Shown one piece after another: positions 1 to 9,300 of a DNA stretch of 64,000 bases. The stretch is taken from NCBI GenBank assembly GCA_900547105.1, contig URFL01000004.1, forward strand, positions 1-64,000, given 5' to 3'. A program made the translations under genes and the position numbers. The stretch's first letter is position 1. Each line of letters begins with the position of its first letter. The notes under the pieces were generated by a model. It was not told the origin of the DNA. It was given only the letters and a program-made list of their open reading frames with translations, and ran no database searches. The stretch is from an uncultured Oscillospiraceae bacterium. Lineage in GTDB: Bacteria; Bacillota; Clostridia; Oscillospirales; Acutalibacteraceae.

Positions 1-840
1 CCACGGCCAATAGCCGCCCTTGCCGGGCGACACGCGATACTTGGCTTTGCGGGATTTTGCCCCTTTGGCGGGGGTGAAGCGAATCTCGATCGCGTCGATG
101 GTCTGCCCGTTGCCGGCGTAGCCGTTGGCGCTGTCGGCGATGTTGTACCCGGTCACATACGGAAGCCACTTGCCGCCTTTGATATGCACGCGGTACTTGA
201 CGCTGCCGCCGGTGACCTTGATCGCCACATCGGTGATCGGCTTGCCGGGCACACCGGCATAGTCCGCCAGACCTTTGACCTCCGGCAGCCAGCGCCCGCC
301 GGTGCGCACCCGATACTGAACAACCGGTACCGTATCCGTAGACGCAACAGGCTTAGCCGCAGCGGTCATATGCGCTTGCACCATCGCAACAAATCGGCTC
401 CATCCGCGATCCAGTGTGCGGTGCGGGCAGTATTTGCCGTTGCAGTTGCGGTGGGTAATCAGCTTGTCGATGCCCAGCCCGTATTTGCGCAGCAGCGACG
501 CTGCCAGCTCAGCGGCGTTGCGCTCCGCCGCGTCGAATCGCGACCCGCCAGACTTGCTGTAGCAAATCTCGATGGATAACCCCTTGCGATTGCCCTTGCC
601 GTTGCCGTCGCCCGCGTGCCACGCGTTGCGGTTTTCCGGGATGCCCTGCACGGCTTCCTTATCGTCCACGGCATAATGGAACCCCACTGCGCTGTCGTTG
701 CGGCGCATATACGCCACCTCGGCGGCAGCGGATGCATCGTTGGCGGTGTTGTGGATGACCACATACTCCGGTTTCAGCGCATAGGGGCATTTTAGGTTAT
801 ACTTGGACTTGTCGACCAGATTTTGTACGATCTTGACCAT
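1..840 (-). CDS. N-acetylmuramoyl-L-alanine amidase endolysin (3' end outside window)
   Basis: The frame is open from ATG at 840 to the window edge, so about 280 residues are visible and the C-terminus is missing. The first ~150 residues form an amidase_2/AmpD-like domain, with the Zn-binding VIHNTAND motif, a WHAGDGNGKGN segment, a THRNCNGKYCPH ligand segment and a GLSIEI strand. Two or more short C-terminal repeats follow, each with a Tyr-Arg-Val ... Gly-Gly-(Arg/Lys)-Trp-Leu-Pro pattern, likely a cell-wall-binding region. It would cleave the amide bond between muramic acid and the stem peptide at lysis. The start has a GAGGAGGG ribosome site and lies 3 nt after the holin stop. Confidence 0.93.
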   Translation of the reverse strand, partial: MVKIVQNLVDKSKYNLKCPYALKPEYVVIHNTANDASAAAEVAYMRRNDSAVGFHYAVDDKEAVQGIPENRNAWHAGDGNGKGNRKGLSIEICYSKSGGSRFDAAERNAAELAASLLRKYGLGIDKLITHRNCNGKYCPHRTLDRGWSRFVAMVQAHMTAAAKPVASTDTVPVVQYRVRTGGRWLPEVKGLADYAGVPGKPITDVAIKVTGGSVKYRVHIKGGKWLPYVTGYNIADSANGYAGNGQTIDAIEIRFTPAKGAKSRKAKYRVSPGKGGYWPW

Positions 841-843
841 AGA

Positions 844-1053
844 TCAGCCCTCCTCGTCCGTCAGCTCCGGCAGCCCGGCCACGCTGGTCAGCAGCGACAG
901 CGCACCCGCCAGCACCGCCGCCGAGCCAACCGCAATCCAGTTGACATCGCCCAGCACAGCGGCCGTGCCGATAGTGGCAACGGCGGTCTGCGCCACCGTC
1001 TTGATGGCGCGCACGCCCGCAGCCTTTGCCCATTTGACGATCTTGTTTTTCAT
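844..1053 (-). CDS. Holin, r1t-like family
   Basis: A 69-residue protein with a basic N-terminus (MKNKIVKWAKAAGVRAIK), two hydrophobic stretches (about residues 22-40 and 41-60) and an acidic tail ending in DEEG. This layout, including the Arg-Ala-Ile-Lys-Thr-x-Ala-Gln start of the first helix, matches r1t-type phage holins. It would form membrane lesions that release or activate the endolysin encoded directly downstream. A strong AAGGAGG site precedes the ATG. The family call rests on pattern recognition, while size, topology and position between XhlA-like and amidase genes support the role. Confidence 0.85.
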   Translation of the reverse strand: MKNKIVKWAKAAGVRAIKTVAQTAVATIGTAAVLGDVNWIAVGSAAVLAGALSLLTSVAGLPELTDEEG

Positions 1054-1074
1054 GATACAGTCCTCCTTTTTTGA

Positions 1075-1377
1075 TTACAGATGTGTACACAGCAGCGTGA
1101 TACCGGTGGAGATGACCCCGCCCGCCAGCGCCGCGATGATCGCAGTCACAATCTGGTTCAGCCGCGCTCGCGGCTGGCTTTCGATCACATCCACTTTTTG
1201 CTTAAGGTCATTGACACTGTGGTTGGTGTGCCTGATCTCGGTGGTCAGCACCACCAGCGTCTCCCCCATCGTCTTGATCTCGTGCTGTACTTGCTTGATG
1301 TCGTCCACCTGATGCTGCAACGACTTGATATGCTGGTCGTGCCGCTCCAACTGGATGTTGATGTCGGTGTCCATCAT
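1075..1377 (-). CDS. XhlA-like holin-associated coiled-coil membrane protein
   Basis: 100 residues. The first ~70 are a heptad-rich coiled coil (HDQHIKSLQHQVDDIKQVQ and following), then a C-terminal membrane segment (about residues 76-96, VTAIIAALAGGVISTGI). This is the architecture of the haemolysin XhlA family found just upstream of holins in Gram-positive prophages, where it assists membrane permeabilisation. Start ATG at 1377 follows GGAGGTGATGGGGT. It overlaps the previous gene by 4 nt, so the two are probably translationally coupled. A general tail-fibre-associated membrane protein is the alternative. Confidence 0.75.
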   Translation of the reverse strand: MMDTDINIQLERHDQHIKSLQHQVDDIKQVQHEIKTMGETLVVLTTEIRHTNHSVNDLKQKVDVIESQPRARLNQIVTAIIAALAGGVISTGITLLCTHL

Positions 1378-1565
1378 ACCCCATCACCTCCCGCGTCCTC
1401 GGCGGCTGCCTGTGCCTCCTGCGCCTCCGCGTCGGTGATTTCATGCCAATTTTCCGGGCTGTCGTTGACCCCCAGATAGATGGTCTTACCATAGCTGTCG
1501 CCGTTGGTCAGCGTCATGCCATCATCGGCGACCAGCTTGCGCAATTGTACCGTTGATACGATCAT
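1374..1565 (-). CDS. Small phage tail-accessory protein, unknown function
   Basis: 63 residues from an ATG (1565) that overlaps the preceding stop as ATGA. A GTG 12 nt further upstream is possible but sits too close to the purine-rich site. The acidic, Ala/Glu-rich C-terminus (DAEAQEAQAAAEDAGG) looks like a coiled-coil or linker. Short proteins in this slot between distal tail and lysis genes occur in many Gram-positive siphoviruses. I do not recognise a family. Confidence 0.65.
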   Translation of the reverse strand: MIVSTVQLRKLVADDGMTLTNGDSYGKTIYLGVNDSPENWHEITDAEAQEAQAAAEDAGGDGV

Positions 1566-2239
1566 GCCAGTGTCCACCCCTTTTCCGTTGCCACCGCTTT
1601 TTCCGCGTCGGTTAATTTGGCTAAGTTGGTCGCCCCCAGCGTCAGCGTCCGCGTATTGCCTGTGCCGGTCAGGTCTTGCAGACAGCTGATGATGTTGATG
1701 ATGCTGTCGTGGGTCAGCAGTGGGCTATCCGCAAAGCTGATGTCTTGACCTATCACACCTTCAAAGGTTATGTTTCTTAATGCTGCACAGCCTCGGAATC
1801 CGTTGCCAAAAGCCGCTTTACCGGATGTCCCAAGAATAATTTTATCAATCGTTTCGATTTGCGTCGAATCTGCAAAAGCGCAAAAAAATGTGGTGGCATT
1901 TTCAGCGTGTATTACGCCGATATGCGTAAACTTACAACTTTGGAATGCATACTGAAAACTGGGAACAGAATTAAAATTCAGCGTTACCCCTAGCCCCTGC
2001 AAAAGGCTTGGCAAATCCCCATCAATCGCCGAATTAAAGAACAGCATGTATGCCCGTGTAACTGTTAGATTATACTTCGGCTTAAATGTATTAACAGTCC
2101 AACCGCGTCCGGAAAAAGCGTTTTCGTAATTTTGCCTACTGCCGTTGCTTTGGTAATAATCCCAAAACACTTTTTGCCCCGCGTCATACACCCGCTGTTC
2201 ATTGGCAGCGATCGTCGCCAGCTTGTCCGCTACACTCAT
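1562..2239 (-). CDS. Distal tail accessory protein with leucine-rich-repeat-like region
   Basis: 225 residues. The central part (about 85-200) reads like BspA-type leucine-rich repeats of surface proteins: repeated strand-turn units such as FTHIGVIHAENATTFFCAF, IETIDKIILGTSGKAAFG and LRNITFEGVIGQDISF. The C-terminus resembles the end of such domains (LTDAEKAVATEKGWTLA). It follows the receptor-binding protein with an ATGA overlap. LRR/BspA domains bind proteins or glycans, so a role at the tail tip is a reasonable inference. No catalytic motif is seen. Confidence 0.7.
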   Translation of the reverse strand: MSVADKLATIAANEQRVYDAGQKVFWDYYQSNGSRQNYENAFSGRGWTVNTFKPKYNLTVTRAYMLFFNSAIDGDLPSLLQGLGVTLNFNSVPSFQYAFQSCKFTHIGVIHAENATTFFCAFADSTQIETIDKIILGTSGKAAFGNGFRGCAALRNITFEGVIGQDISFADSPLLTHDSIINIISCLQDLTGTGNTRTLTLGATNLAKLTDAEKAVATEKGWTLA

Positions 2240-4326
2240 TCCGTCGCACCCCCGATCAGACTGTTTTGCACAGCGATAATGCTGTCCAGCGCCGTGTCAA
2301 TGTCGCCGATCTGGTCAGCCACCGCCTTGACCGATGCCTTGCTTGCCAGATCGACCACACCCAGCGGGTCGTACAGCTTGTACACCGTGGTTGTCGCTGC
2401 GGCGTATACACTTGTCGGCACCGGGCTGTCTGTGACGATGTGCAGATGACCGCCCACGTCGCCGTAGTATTGGTCAAAGCAATTGGCACCGTATGTTTTG
2501 ACCGTGCGCGGGATATACACACGCGCCTCGGTGTACTCGGATTGCATTGTCAAACTATTGCAAGTTAATGCGCCAGCGTCAATCGCCGTGACCGGATACA
2601 CCGTGCCGTCCGGGATGCGGATATACGCCGGGATCGTCAGTTCCAAGCTAGACCACGTCGCATTGGCTGTGTCACCGCTGCCGTCGCCGACAACAGCGTG
2701 GTCGCCGCTAATGGACAGCTTGATACCGTTAGCCCAATAGGTGCCGTCTGTGTCAGCTGTCGCGTCCACCACCGTATACATCGCGTCGCGGATAGCCGCA
2801 ATCGCATCGCGGATAACCGCATCAACTTGGGGTTTGGTATAGTAGTCGCTAAGGTCGATCGCCGTGCTTCCGATGCGCTCCCACCCGCTGCCGATGTACA
2901 TATATTCATCGTAAATATTGCCGCTTTGTGGGTCATCAGCCGGCACCATATAGATGGTATTGGGGTCGATTGTCTTGTTGGCTGTATTGACCATGCGCGC
3001 ATCCAGCACTTGCAAAGTATACGACCCACTATTGTCTTCACCGTACCCGACCACGCGGATACCCTCCAGCTCGGTCAGATTAAGCGACCCGTTAGCCGTC
3101 AGATCAAGGTCAATCGCGTGTTCGCCGGCCGCAAACTGCCCAGTAATAGCCCGGCTGGTAATTTCGGACGAGTGATTGCCAAGATACACATTAAAATTTT
3201 TCATTTGATCAGTGCCGCTGGAACAGGTTAGCTTCAGCGTTAGCATAAGGTGCAAACCGCTGCCTTTAGCCCATGTGCCAAGGCTTACCAGCCCGTTATT
3301 CCACCAACCAGTATTCAGCACGTTTTGACCAGTCGGGTTGGACACGATATTGCTGTTGCCAAACTCGTGCAGCTTCTCGCCTTCGTCGGACGGTAGGTAT
3401 GCAACGATTTTGCGTTTTAAGGCACCGGACAGGGTTTCTCTGACACTGGAATCGAGCTTCTGCATTGTGATAGCACCATCTGAAATGGATGCTGTGCTAA
3501 CAGAACCATCTTCAAGTTCTAATTTAGGAATGGAAAAACCATCCCATGCCAATTCCCAAATCGACACGCCTCCTGTCGGCTCCGAAGAAAATACGACACT
3601 GATTTCTGTCTCTCCATCAGCAATAGAGATCAGGCGTCCGGTGATCTCTACCGAACTATAATCAAGATAGTTAATCTCAGGCAAAGACGAAAAGACAACG
3701 GTACGGTATCCACGTGAAAATGAACCTATTTTTACAGATGCGACTTCCCAATCGTTGTATATCACATAGTTCTTGCCCGGAACAATCCTAACTGTTGTGG
3801 AACCCAATTCCGAATCGGCAACGATAAAACTCCCGACTGCGGAATCCCCAAGCATTTTATATGTTTTCGGCTTTGCAAAGCTCGTTTTTTCCGCGGTCAC
3901 CGCCTCACGCCCCAGCTTATCGGTGGATACCGCACTGTCTGTCAGCTTATTCTTTGTGACGGCGCCGTCCGTCAACTTGTCAGTTGTGACAGCACCGTTC
4001 GCAAGTTTGTCTGTGGTTACTGCTCCGTTTGCCACATCCGACGTTTTCACCGGGAATTTATCCGTCAGTTTCTCTTCGATGGCGCCCACTTTTGTAACCG
4101 CAGAATCAGCGCTACTTTTTGCTGCTGCGGCGCTCTTTGCAGCAGAATCAGCTTTATCGGCTGCCTTATCTGCTGCGGCCTCAGCGCGTACAGCATTACC
4201 TTGTACCGCGTCTTTGATGGTTTTGACTTTGATATTGTAGGTTTCACTCTCCGAGGACACTAGCAACAGATCGTCGTCATCCGCGTCACTCAGGGTCGCA
4301 AAATCCGCAATGCGTTTATCTGCCAT
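2236..4326 (-). CDS. Tail fibre / receptor-binding protein
   Basis: 696 residues from the ATG at 4326, which has a clear AGGAGGTC site; a longer frame upstream lacks one. The N-terminus (MADKRIADFATLSD) is typical of phage fibre proteins that dock to the tail tip. Residues ~45-100 are an Ala/Lys/Asp-rich coiled coil, then come four 10-residue GAVTTDKL-type repeats. The middle is beta-rich, and the C-terminal third holds a BspA/LRR-like segment (YTEARVYIPRTVKTYGANCF) and a final helix. It sits after the hub protein and before lysis genes, the usual place for the host-recognition protein. Confidence 0.82.
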   Translation of the reverse strand: MADKRIADFATLSDADDDDLLLVSSESETYNIKVKTIKDAVQGNAVRAEAAADKAADKADSAAKSAAAAKSSADSAVTKVGAIEEKLTDKFPVKTSDVANGAVTTDKLANGAVTTDKLTDGAVTKNKLTDSAVSTDKLGREAVTAEKTSFAKPKTYKMLGDSAVGSFIVADSELGSTTVRIVPGKNYVIYNDWEVASVKIGSFSRGYRTVVFSSLPEINYLDYSSVEITGRLISIADGETEISVVFSSEPTGGVSIWELAWDGFSIPKLELEDGSVSTASISDGAITMQKLDSSVRETLSGALKRKIVAYLPSDEGEKLHEFGNSNIVSNPTGQNVLNTGWWNNGLVSLGTWAKGSGLHLMLTLKLTCSSGTDQMKNFNVYLGNHSSEITSRAITGQFAAGEHAIDLDLTANGSLNLTELEGIRVVGYGEDNSGSYTLQVLDARMVNTANKTIDPNTIYMVPADDPQSGNIYDEYMYIGSGWERIGSTAIDLSDYYTKPQVDAVIRDAIAAIRDAMYTVVDATADTDGTYWANGIKLSISGDHAVVGDGSGDTANATWSSLELTIPAYIRIPDGTVYPVTAIDAGALTCNSLTMQSEYTEARVYIPRTVKTYGANCFDQYYGDVGGHLHIVTDSPVPTSVYAAATTTVYKLYDPLGVVDLASKASVKAVADQIGDIDTALDSIIAVQNSLIGGATE
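3911..4030 (-). repeat. Four 30-bp tandem repeats in the tail fibre gene
   Basis: Four in-frame 30-bp units (3911-3940, 3941-3970, 3971-4000, 4001-4030), each coding a 10-residue unit of the form (Asn/Asp)-Gly-Ala-Val-Thr-Thr-Asp-Lys-Leu. The units have diverged in sequence at third positions while the peptide is conserved, so selection acts on the protein. Such TDKL repeats form triple-helical or collagen-like shaft segments in fibre proteins. Confidence 0.8.
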
Positions 4327-4336
4327 AATTGACCTC

Positions 4337-5929
4337 CTACTCAGTTGTTTTAGGGTTTTCCAGCGCATCAAGGCGGTTGTACACAGCCTCTAGTGCGCTG
4401 TTGATTGCCGCCAGAGCAGTCCGTATATTCTCTACGCTGGTTTCATTTTGTGACACACCCGCGCGTAGTGTAGCCTCTGCGTCTTCAGCCCGCGTCTTCT
4501 CGTTCTCGATGCGTGTGTTCAACTCGGTTTCTACGCCCTCAGCGCGTTTGATTTCCGCGGCGAGCGCCGCGTCATCGACTTTGCCAACAAGCTCGTTTGC
4601 CGTTTTTTGTATTGCACCGTTGAGCTCCTCTGTGGTCTGTCGTAGGTGCTCAACCTCTGATAGATACGGGTACTCTTTATTGAGCTCCTCGCTGTTCGGG
4701 GCGTTTATGTCAGCGCTAAAATTGCAATCTAGACGCAATTTTAGCCCGTACAAAGCACTGCAAACCATATCGCCAATGACGACCTGATCCCCTAGTTCCG
4801 CCGCCGGGTCGTATGTTGCCTTTGTCGCTGTAAAAGGCTGATACGCCATTCCAGCATATGCAGCATATAAATCGTCACATATGTTCTGTGATGCATACGG
4901 GTTGCTTTCGATTTTGATTACCGCGCCGCTATCATCGCCAGCGGTGTAGCTTTCGCTGTTTTCACCAGTCATCGATACCCCTGTAACGGTTATCTGCGTA
5001 CCCGTTGTTATCTTCCCGCATACGATGGGCACGTTGACGGCATCCGGGCGCAAGGACACCCGCTTAGCAACATTGGCATCGGTGTCCCAGATCAAGTAAT
5101 ACCTGTCCGATGTAACAACCTTGTTGCCCGCTGTATCCGTGATAAAATAGGTACGCGGAATTTTGCTGTCAGGCAGGTCTCCTGACGGCAACGGCAATAC
5201 GGCATTAAAGACCGTTTGATCCTTATACGCCAGCCTTACAACTCCGCTTTCGGATGGATCGACAAGAGATATCGTATCGTAATCTTCGTCGATAATGTGG
5301 TATGTTTCATCCGGCGCTGTCGTAAGCGGCACTAGTCGGAGGAGGTTGTCCTCCGTAATGACCCAGTTACCCCCGTGGCAAGCGCCTATACACCCCAACA
5401 CCTGCAGCATCGTTTTGCCCTCTGGATACGGGACCACATAATCGTCGCCGGTATTGATTCGCGTTCGCAAATCAACGCCGACGCCGATACGATAGGCTAT
5501 CTCCTCCACCACGGACAACATGCTTTTGGGCCACCCCGTTGACGTGTCGTCATCCGTGAGATAGCTTTGATTTGCCTTTAGCATCGCGTCATAACAACTG
5601 ACAGTCACTAGACCTTCATAGCTTGCATCGCGTTGATCAATATAGTATGTGCCGAATCGCATCCACTCACTTGTTTCGCCGTCTCCACCCGTCACCCGTC
5701 CAACGATGGTAACGGATGCCGACGGCGGTATCTGATCGTCGGTTAAAATTGATAGCGACAGTGTAGCCGCACTGCAGTTCCCTACGGACAGTGGGCTACT
5801 CATCAACGTTCGGTCAATCACAGGCGCTGATATAGCAGCGTATTCTTTGCCACCAACTATCGCTTTTGTTTCCAGCGCAAAATACCCGCGTCTTGTTAGT
5901 CGATCCCAAAGATCTGATCTACTCCGCAC
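4337..5929 (-). CDS. Tail hub / prophage endopeptidase-tail-like protein
   Basis: 530 residues from GTG at 5929, preceded by GAGGTGATTGG. The N-terminal half is beta-rich, with hub-type segments (EWMRFGTYYIDQRDASYEG, VTVSCYDAMLKANQSYL, MLQVLGCIGACHGGNWV) typical of gp27/Tal-like hub proteins of Gram-positive siphoviruses. The last ~110 residues are a long coiled coil (ELNGAIQKTANELVGKVDDA... to LDALENPKTTE), which may connect to the fibre. No cell-wall hydrolase domain is visible, so the peptidase name is by family only. Confidence 0.75.
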   Translation of the reverse strand: MRSRSDLWDRLTRRGYFALETKAIVGGKEYAAISAPVIDRTLMSSPLSVGNCSAATLSLSILTDDQIPPSASVTIVGRVTGGDGETSEWMRFGTYYIDQRDASYEGLVTVSCYDAMLKANQSYLTDDDTSTGWPKSMLSVVEEIAYRIGVGVDLRTRINTGDDYVVPYPEGKTMLQVLGCIGACHGGNWVITEDNLLRLVPLTTAPDETYHIIDEDYDTISLVDPSESGVVRLAYKDQTVFNAVLPLPSGDLPDSKIPRTYFITDTAGNKVVTSDRYYLIWDTDANVAKRVSLRPDAVNVPIVCGKITTGTQITVTGVSMTGENSESYTAGDDSGAVIKIESNPYASQNICDDLYAAYAGMAYQPFTATKATYDPAAELGDQVVIGDMVCSALYGLKLRLDCNFSADINAPNSEELNKEYPYLSEVEHLRQTTEELNGAIQKTANELVGKVDDAALAAEIKRAEGVETELNTRIENEKTRAEDAEATLRAGVSQNETSVENIRTALAAINSALEAVYNRLDALENPKTTE

Positions 5930-5933
5930 CCAA

Positions 5934-6311
5934 TCACCTCTCTGTCATGTTGAATGTACAGCCGTCATAAAAAGTGATACCTCTGCTCCGGTCATACCGC
6001 TGAGCGCCATATGTAAGAGTCGAGGTATAATACGTTTTTGTGATAACCCGGTTGGTCTTTGGGTCGAGCATCGTAATCTTTATATATACCGGATCAATAT
6101 CTTTGGCGATGGATTGCATAATCAGCTCGGGCAAACGGTTAAACTTAACCGTCCATTTGTCCTTTTGCGCAATTCGCGTCCGATACATAAGGCCGTCAAG
6201 GAGGTTTCGCCCACTACCATCAGCGTCAAGGTCATTACGAACAGGCTGTAAACCGTCTTCTGCCAAAAACGACGTATAGTCATGGCCGCCAATTTTGAAT
6301 ACTGGTTTCAC
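5934..6311 (-). CDS. Small distal-tail protein, conserved in Gram-positive phages
   Basis: 125 residues from GTG at 6311 with a clear AGGAGGTC site. It starts with a short KIGGHDYTSFL segment and contains a DLDADGSGRNLLDGLMYRTR stretch followed by KWTVKFNRLPE. This pattern resembles small distal-tail proteins (DUF6711-like) encoded just after the tape measure gene. It probably caps the end of the tail tube and connects to the hub. The family name is from memory and unverified. Confidence 0.6.
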   Translation of the reverse strand: MKPVFKIGGHDYTSFLAEDGLQPVRNDLDADGSGRNLLDGLMYRTRIAQKDKWTVKFNRLPELIMQSIAKDIDPVYIKITMLDPKTNRVITKTYYTSTLTYGAQRYDRSRGITFYDGCTFNMTER

Positions 6312-6324
6312 AATCTGACCTCCT

Positions 6325-9300
6325 TTAGCCCAATAGCGGGGACTTGTTCATCGATCGAGTTCGACGGTTAATCTCTTGAATTACTGCATCAGCAAGACTG
6401 TGCTTGTCCAAGTTGACTGTTGTGCTGCTATACGTTTGGATCGCTGATACAATAGACGCCGTAGCATTTGTTACCACCTGCGTAACTACGTTTACCAGCT
6501 CATCGTTAGACGCTTCGATAGTGGCGCTTACATCAGTACCACTACCGCTCGATGCAGCAGCAGCCGCCCTATATGGAATTGCACCTGTCACGATACCGGG
6601 TGCGATGAAAGTCACGCTCTCTGCGATAGTTTGCAACCGGTCAAGCATAGAGCTAAAGCTGTCAGTGATTTTACCCGTGAAGTTGTCTAAGGCACCATTT
6701 ATTTCGCCAGTTGGAACTATCCCTTTGATGGGGTAATCGCCACTATTGAACTCATTCGCTATAGCGTCAGCCACGCTAGACACGCTCCGCAGAACAGACG
6801 ATTCGGACCGCTCTACGCCTTCGCCAACGCCCAACCCGATATTTACACCGACCTCGTCGCGAAAGACACGCGACGGGGAGTGGATACCGAGAAAGCTCTT
6901 TACAGATTTGACAAGCCCGTTTGCGAGATCGCCGGTTGTCTTTTTGAGCCATTTCCAGCCCGAACTGATACCGTCGCTAATGCCCTTACAAATGTTGCTG
7001 CCAACGCCAGACCACCCCTTATTTTGGATCGTCTGCTTAATAAGGCTGAACGCTTGAGATGCATTGGACTTAATCTTGCTCCAAGTATTGGATAGCGAAG
7101 ACGATATACCGTTCCATGCACTCGATGCACCGGACTTAATCCCGTTCCACGCACCACCAATAGTAGATTTGATACCATTCCAAGTCGAGGACGATTTAGA
7201 TTTGATACTGTCCCAAGTGCTAGACAACGAGGCTTTGATAGACCCCCACTTTTCAGACGTCCACGATTTGATGTTGCCCCACGCGGTAGACACACCGGAT
7301 TTAACAGCAGATAATCCACTTGACACACCCGATTTGATACCGTCCCACGCGGATCCAATAGTGGATTTAATCTTTGACCATGCTTCGGATGTCCACGATT
7401 TAACCTTTGACCACGCCGAGCGGATAGCACTGCATACAGTCGATAAGGCCGAGCTAAAAAAGCTCGTGATGGACCCCCACGCACCAGTTATACCGTTAAG
7501 AAGGCCTTGTATAATGAAATTGCCTTGCTCGGCCATTACTTTTGACGGCGACGCAATACCAAAAATAGACTTAAAGCCATCAATGAACGGTTTGAAAATA
7601 TGATCATAAATCCATGACCCGATATTTTTGATACCGTTCCAAATGCCCTCAAGCAAGCCAGACATCGTGAATTTACCGTCCTCGAATGCGGTGTCATACC
7701 ACCAGTCAACGACACTATTCCACGCGTCTTCAATCAGGCCCCACAAGAACGCTACCAGTCCGCCAAGTGCGGCTCCAAGGCCATTAAAAAGCGCATCAGA
7801 GACACCCGACCAATCGATGTTTGCAATAAACGTTGCAACATCGTGCCCCAGCTTCTGCCAGTCCACGTTTTTAATAATTGTTCCGATAGATGTGAGCACA
7901 CCAATTACGCCATCGGATACCGTTTTTGCGGCTTGTACCCAATCAATCGAATTCCACAGGCCCATAAAAGCGTCAGCTAGTGCCTTACCGAGCCCCGCCC
8001 AGTCAAGCGTAGAAAACAACCCTCCTAATCCCTCGATTAGGATGATGAATTTCGCGCCTAGTACAACGCCCAAATTAGCCCAATCAACGTTTTGAATGAT
8101 GTGGTTAATACCCGTAGCGAGATCTTTGCCGAGTGCATACCAATCAAAAGTCAGAATCGCTGTCGCGAGAAACGTCAGCGCGCCGTTAAGGAATTCGCCA
8201 ATCTTATCGCCAATCCCCGCCCAATCAACACTAGCAACCATACCGTTAAGCTTAGTTGTCAAAGTTGTTGCGGCACCGGCCCAGTCACCGCTCTTGATTT
8301 GGTCAGTCATCATTTTTACCCAATCGGGTAGTTCAACAGCCGGAAGTTCAGCATTAGAACCGCCTTTTTTGCTTTTGTCGGACCCGCTGCTGTCACTCAA
8401 CACGTTGAGTTCGTCAAAGGACGCCAACTGCCGTTTGAGCTCCTTCGCGGATCCAGATGCTGCGCTTCCAGCGTTGTTGATAGCTTTTACTGAACTTTTC
8501 CCAAACGCTCCAAACAGTTGCAAAAAAGACGTAACGTATGACACGGCCTGAGCCACAAGGTTAATCAACTTTGTGATAATGGGGCCGAGCAAATTACCGA
8601 TGCCGGACCAACAGGCAGACAGTTTATTTGATAATTGCTCGTTTTCAGCCATATACGCGCTAACGGCTTTACGCAATAGAGCATATACGCCTCTGGCACC
8701 AAGTAAACTCAATGCAAATTTCTTTGCGTTTGAAATCAGTCCGCTAAACTGCCCATTCATCTGCTTGCTGTGAAACAGCATTTTGGCCATGCCTGAAGCC
8801 GCGCTCCGAACACCTTGTGACAATGCACCCACGGCTGATTTAGCCGCAGCGCCAACAAACGATGCCGCGCTACGCGCAGCAGAGGCGAAACGCCCCATAT
8901 GATTCGCCGATTGGTTTACGCCGTCACGCATTTCTGCTAGTCGTGATTGGACCGCAGATAGCGCGGACTCCATTTGCGCATATTGCGATGTATCAGACCC
9001 GAGCTTAAACGCAGCGCCCGATGCCTCAGCACGTGCCTTGTCTGCCAGCAGCTTATCGTACTTCTGGCTGACTGCATCCAGATCATAGGCTAGCGCCTGC
9101 CACTGCGCGGATTTCTTCTTAACACCGAGATCCTGCAGCCGCTCTTGCTTATTAAGGAGTGACTCTAGTTTTTTCCCGGTTTTGTCGATTTCTGCCTCAA
9201 GCGCCGCATACTCCTGCGTCGGATATTTGGTTTTTCCAATGGTACCGAGCTTGTCTTGCAGCTCAGTAATTTTATTTTCCAATGCTCCAGCTTTGCTATC

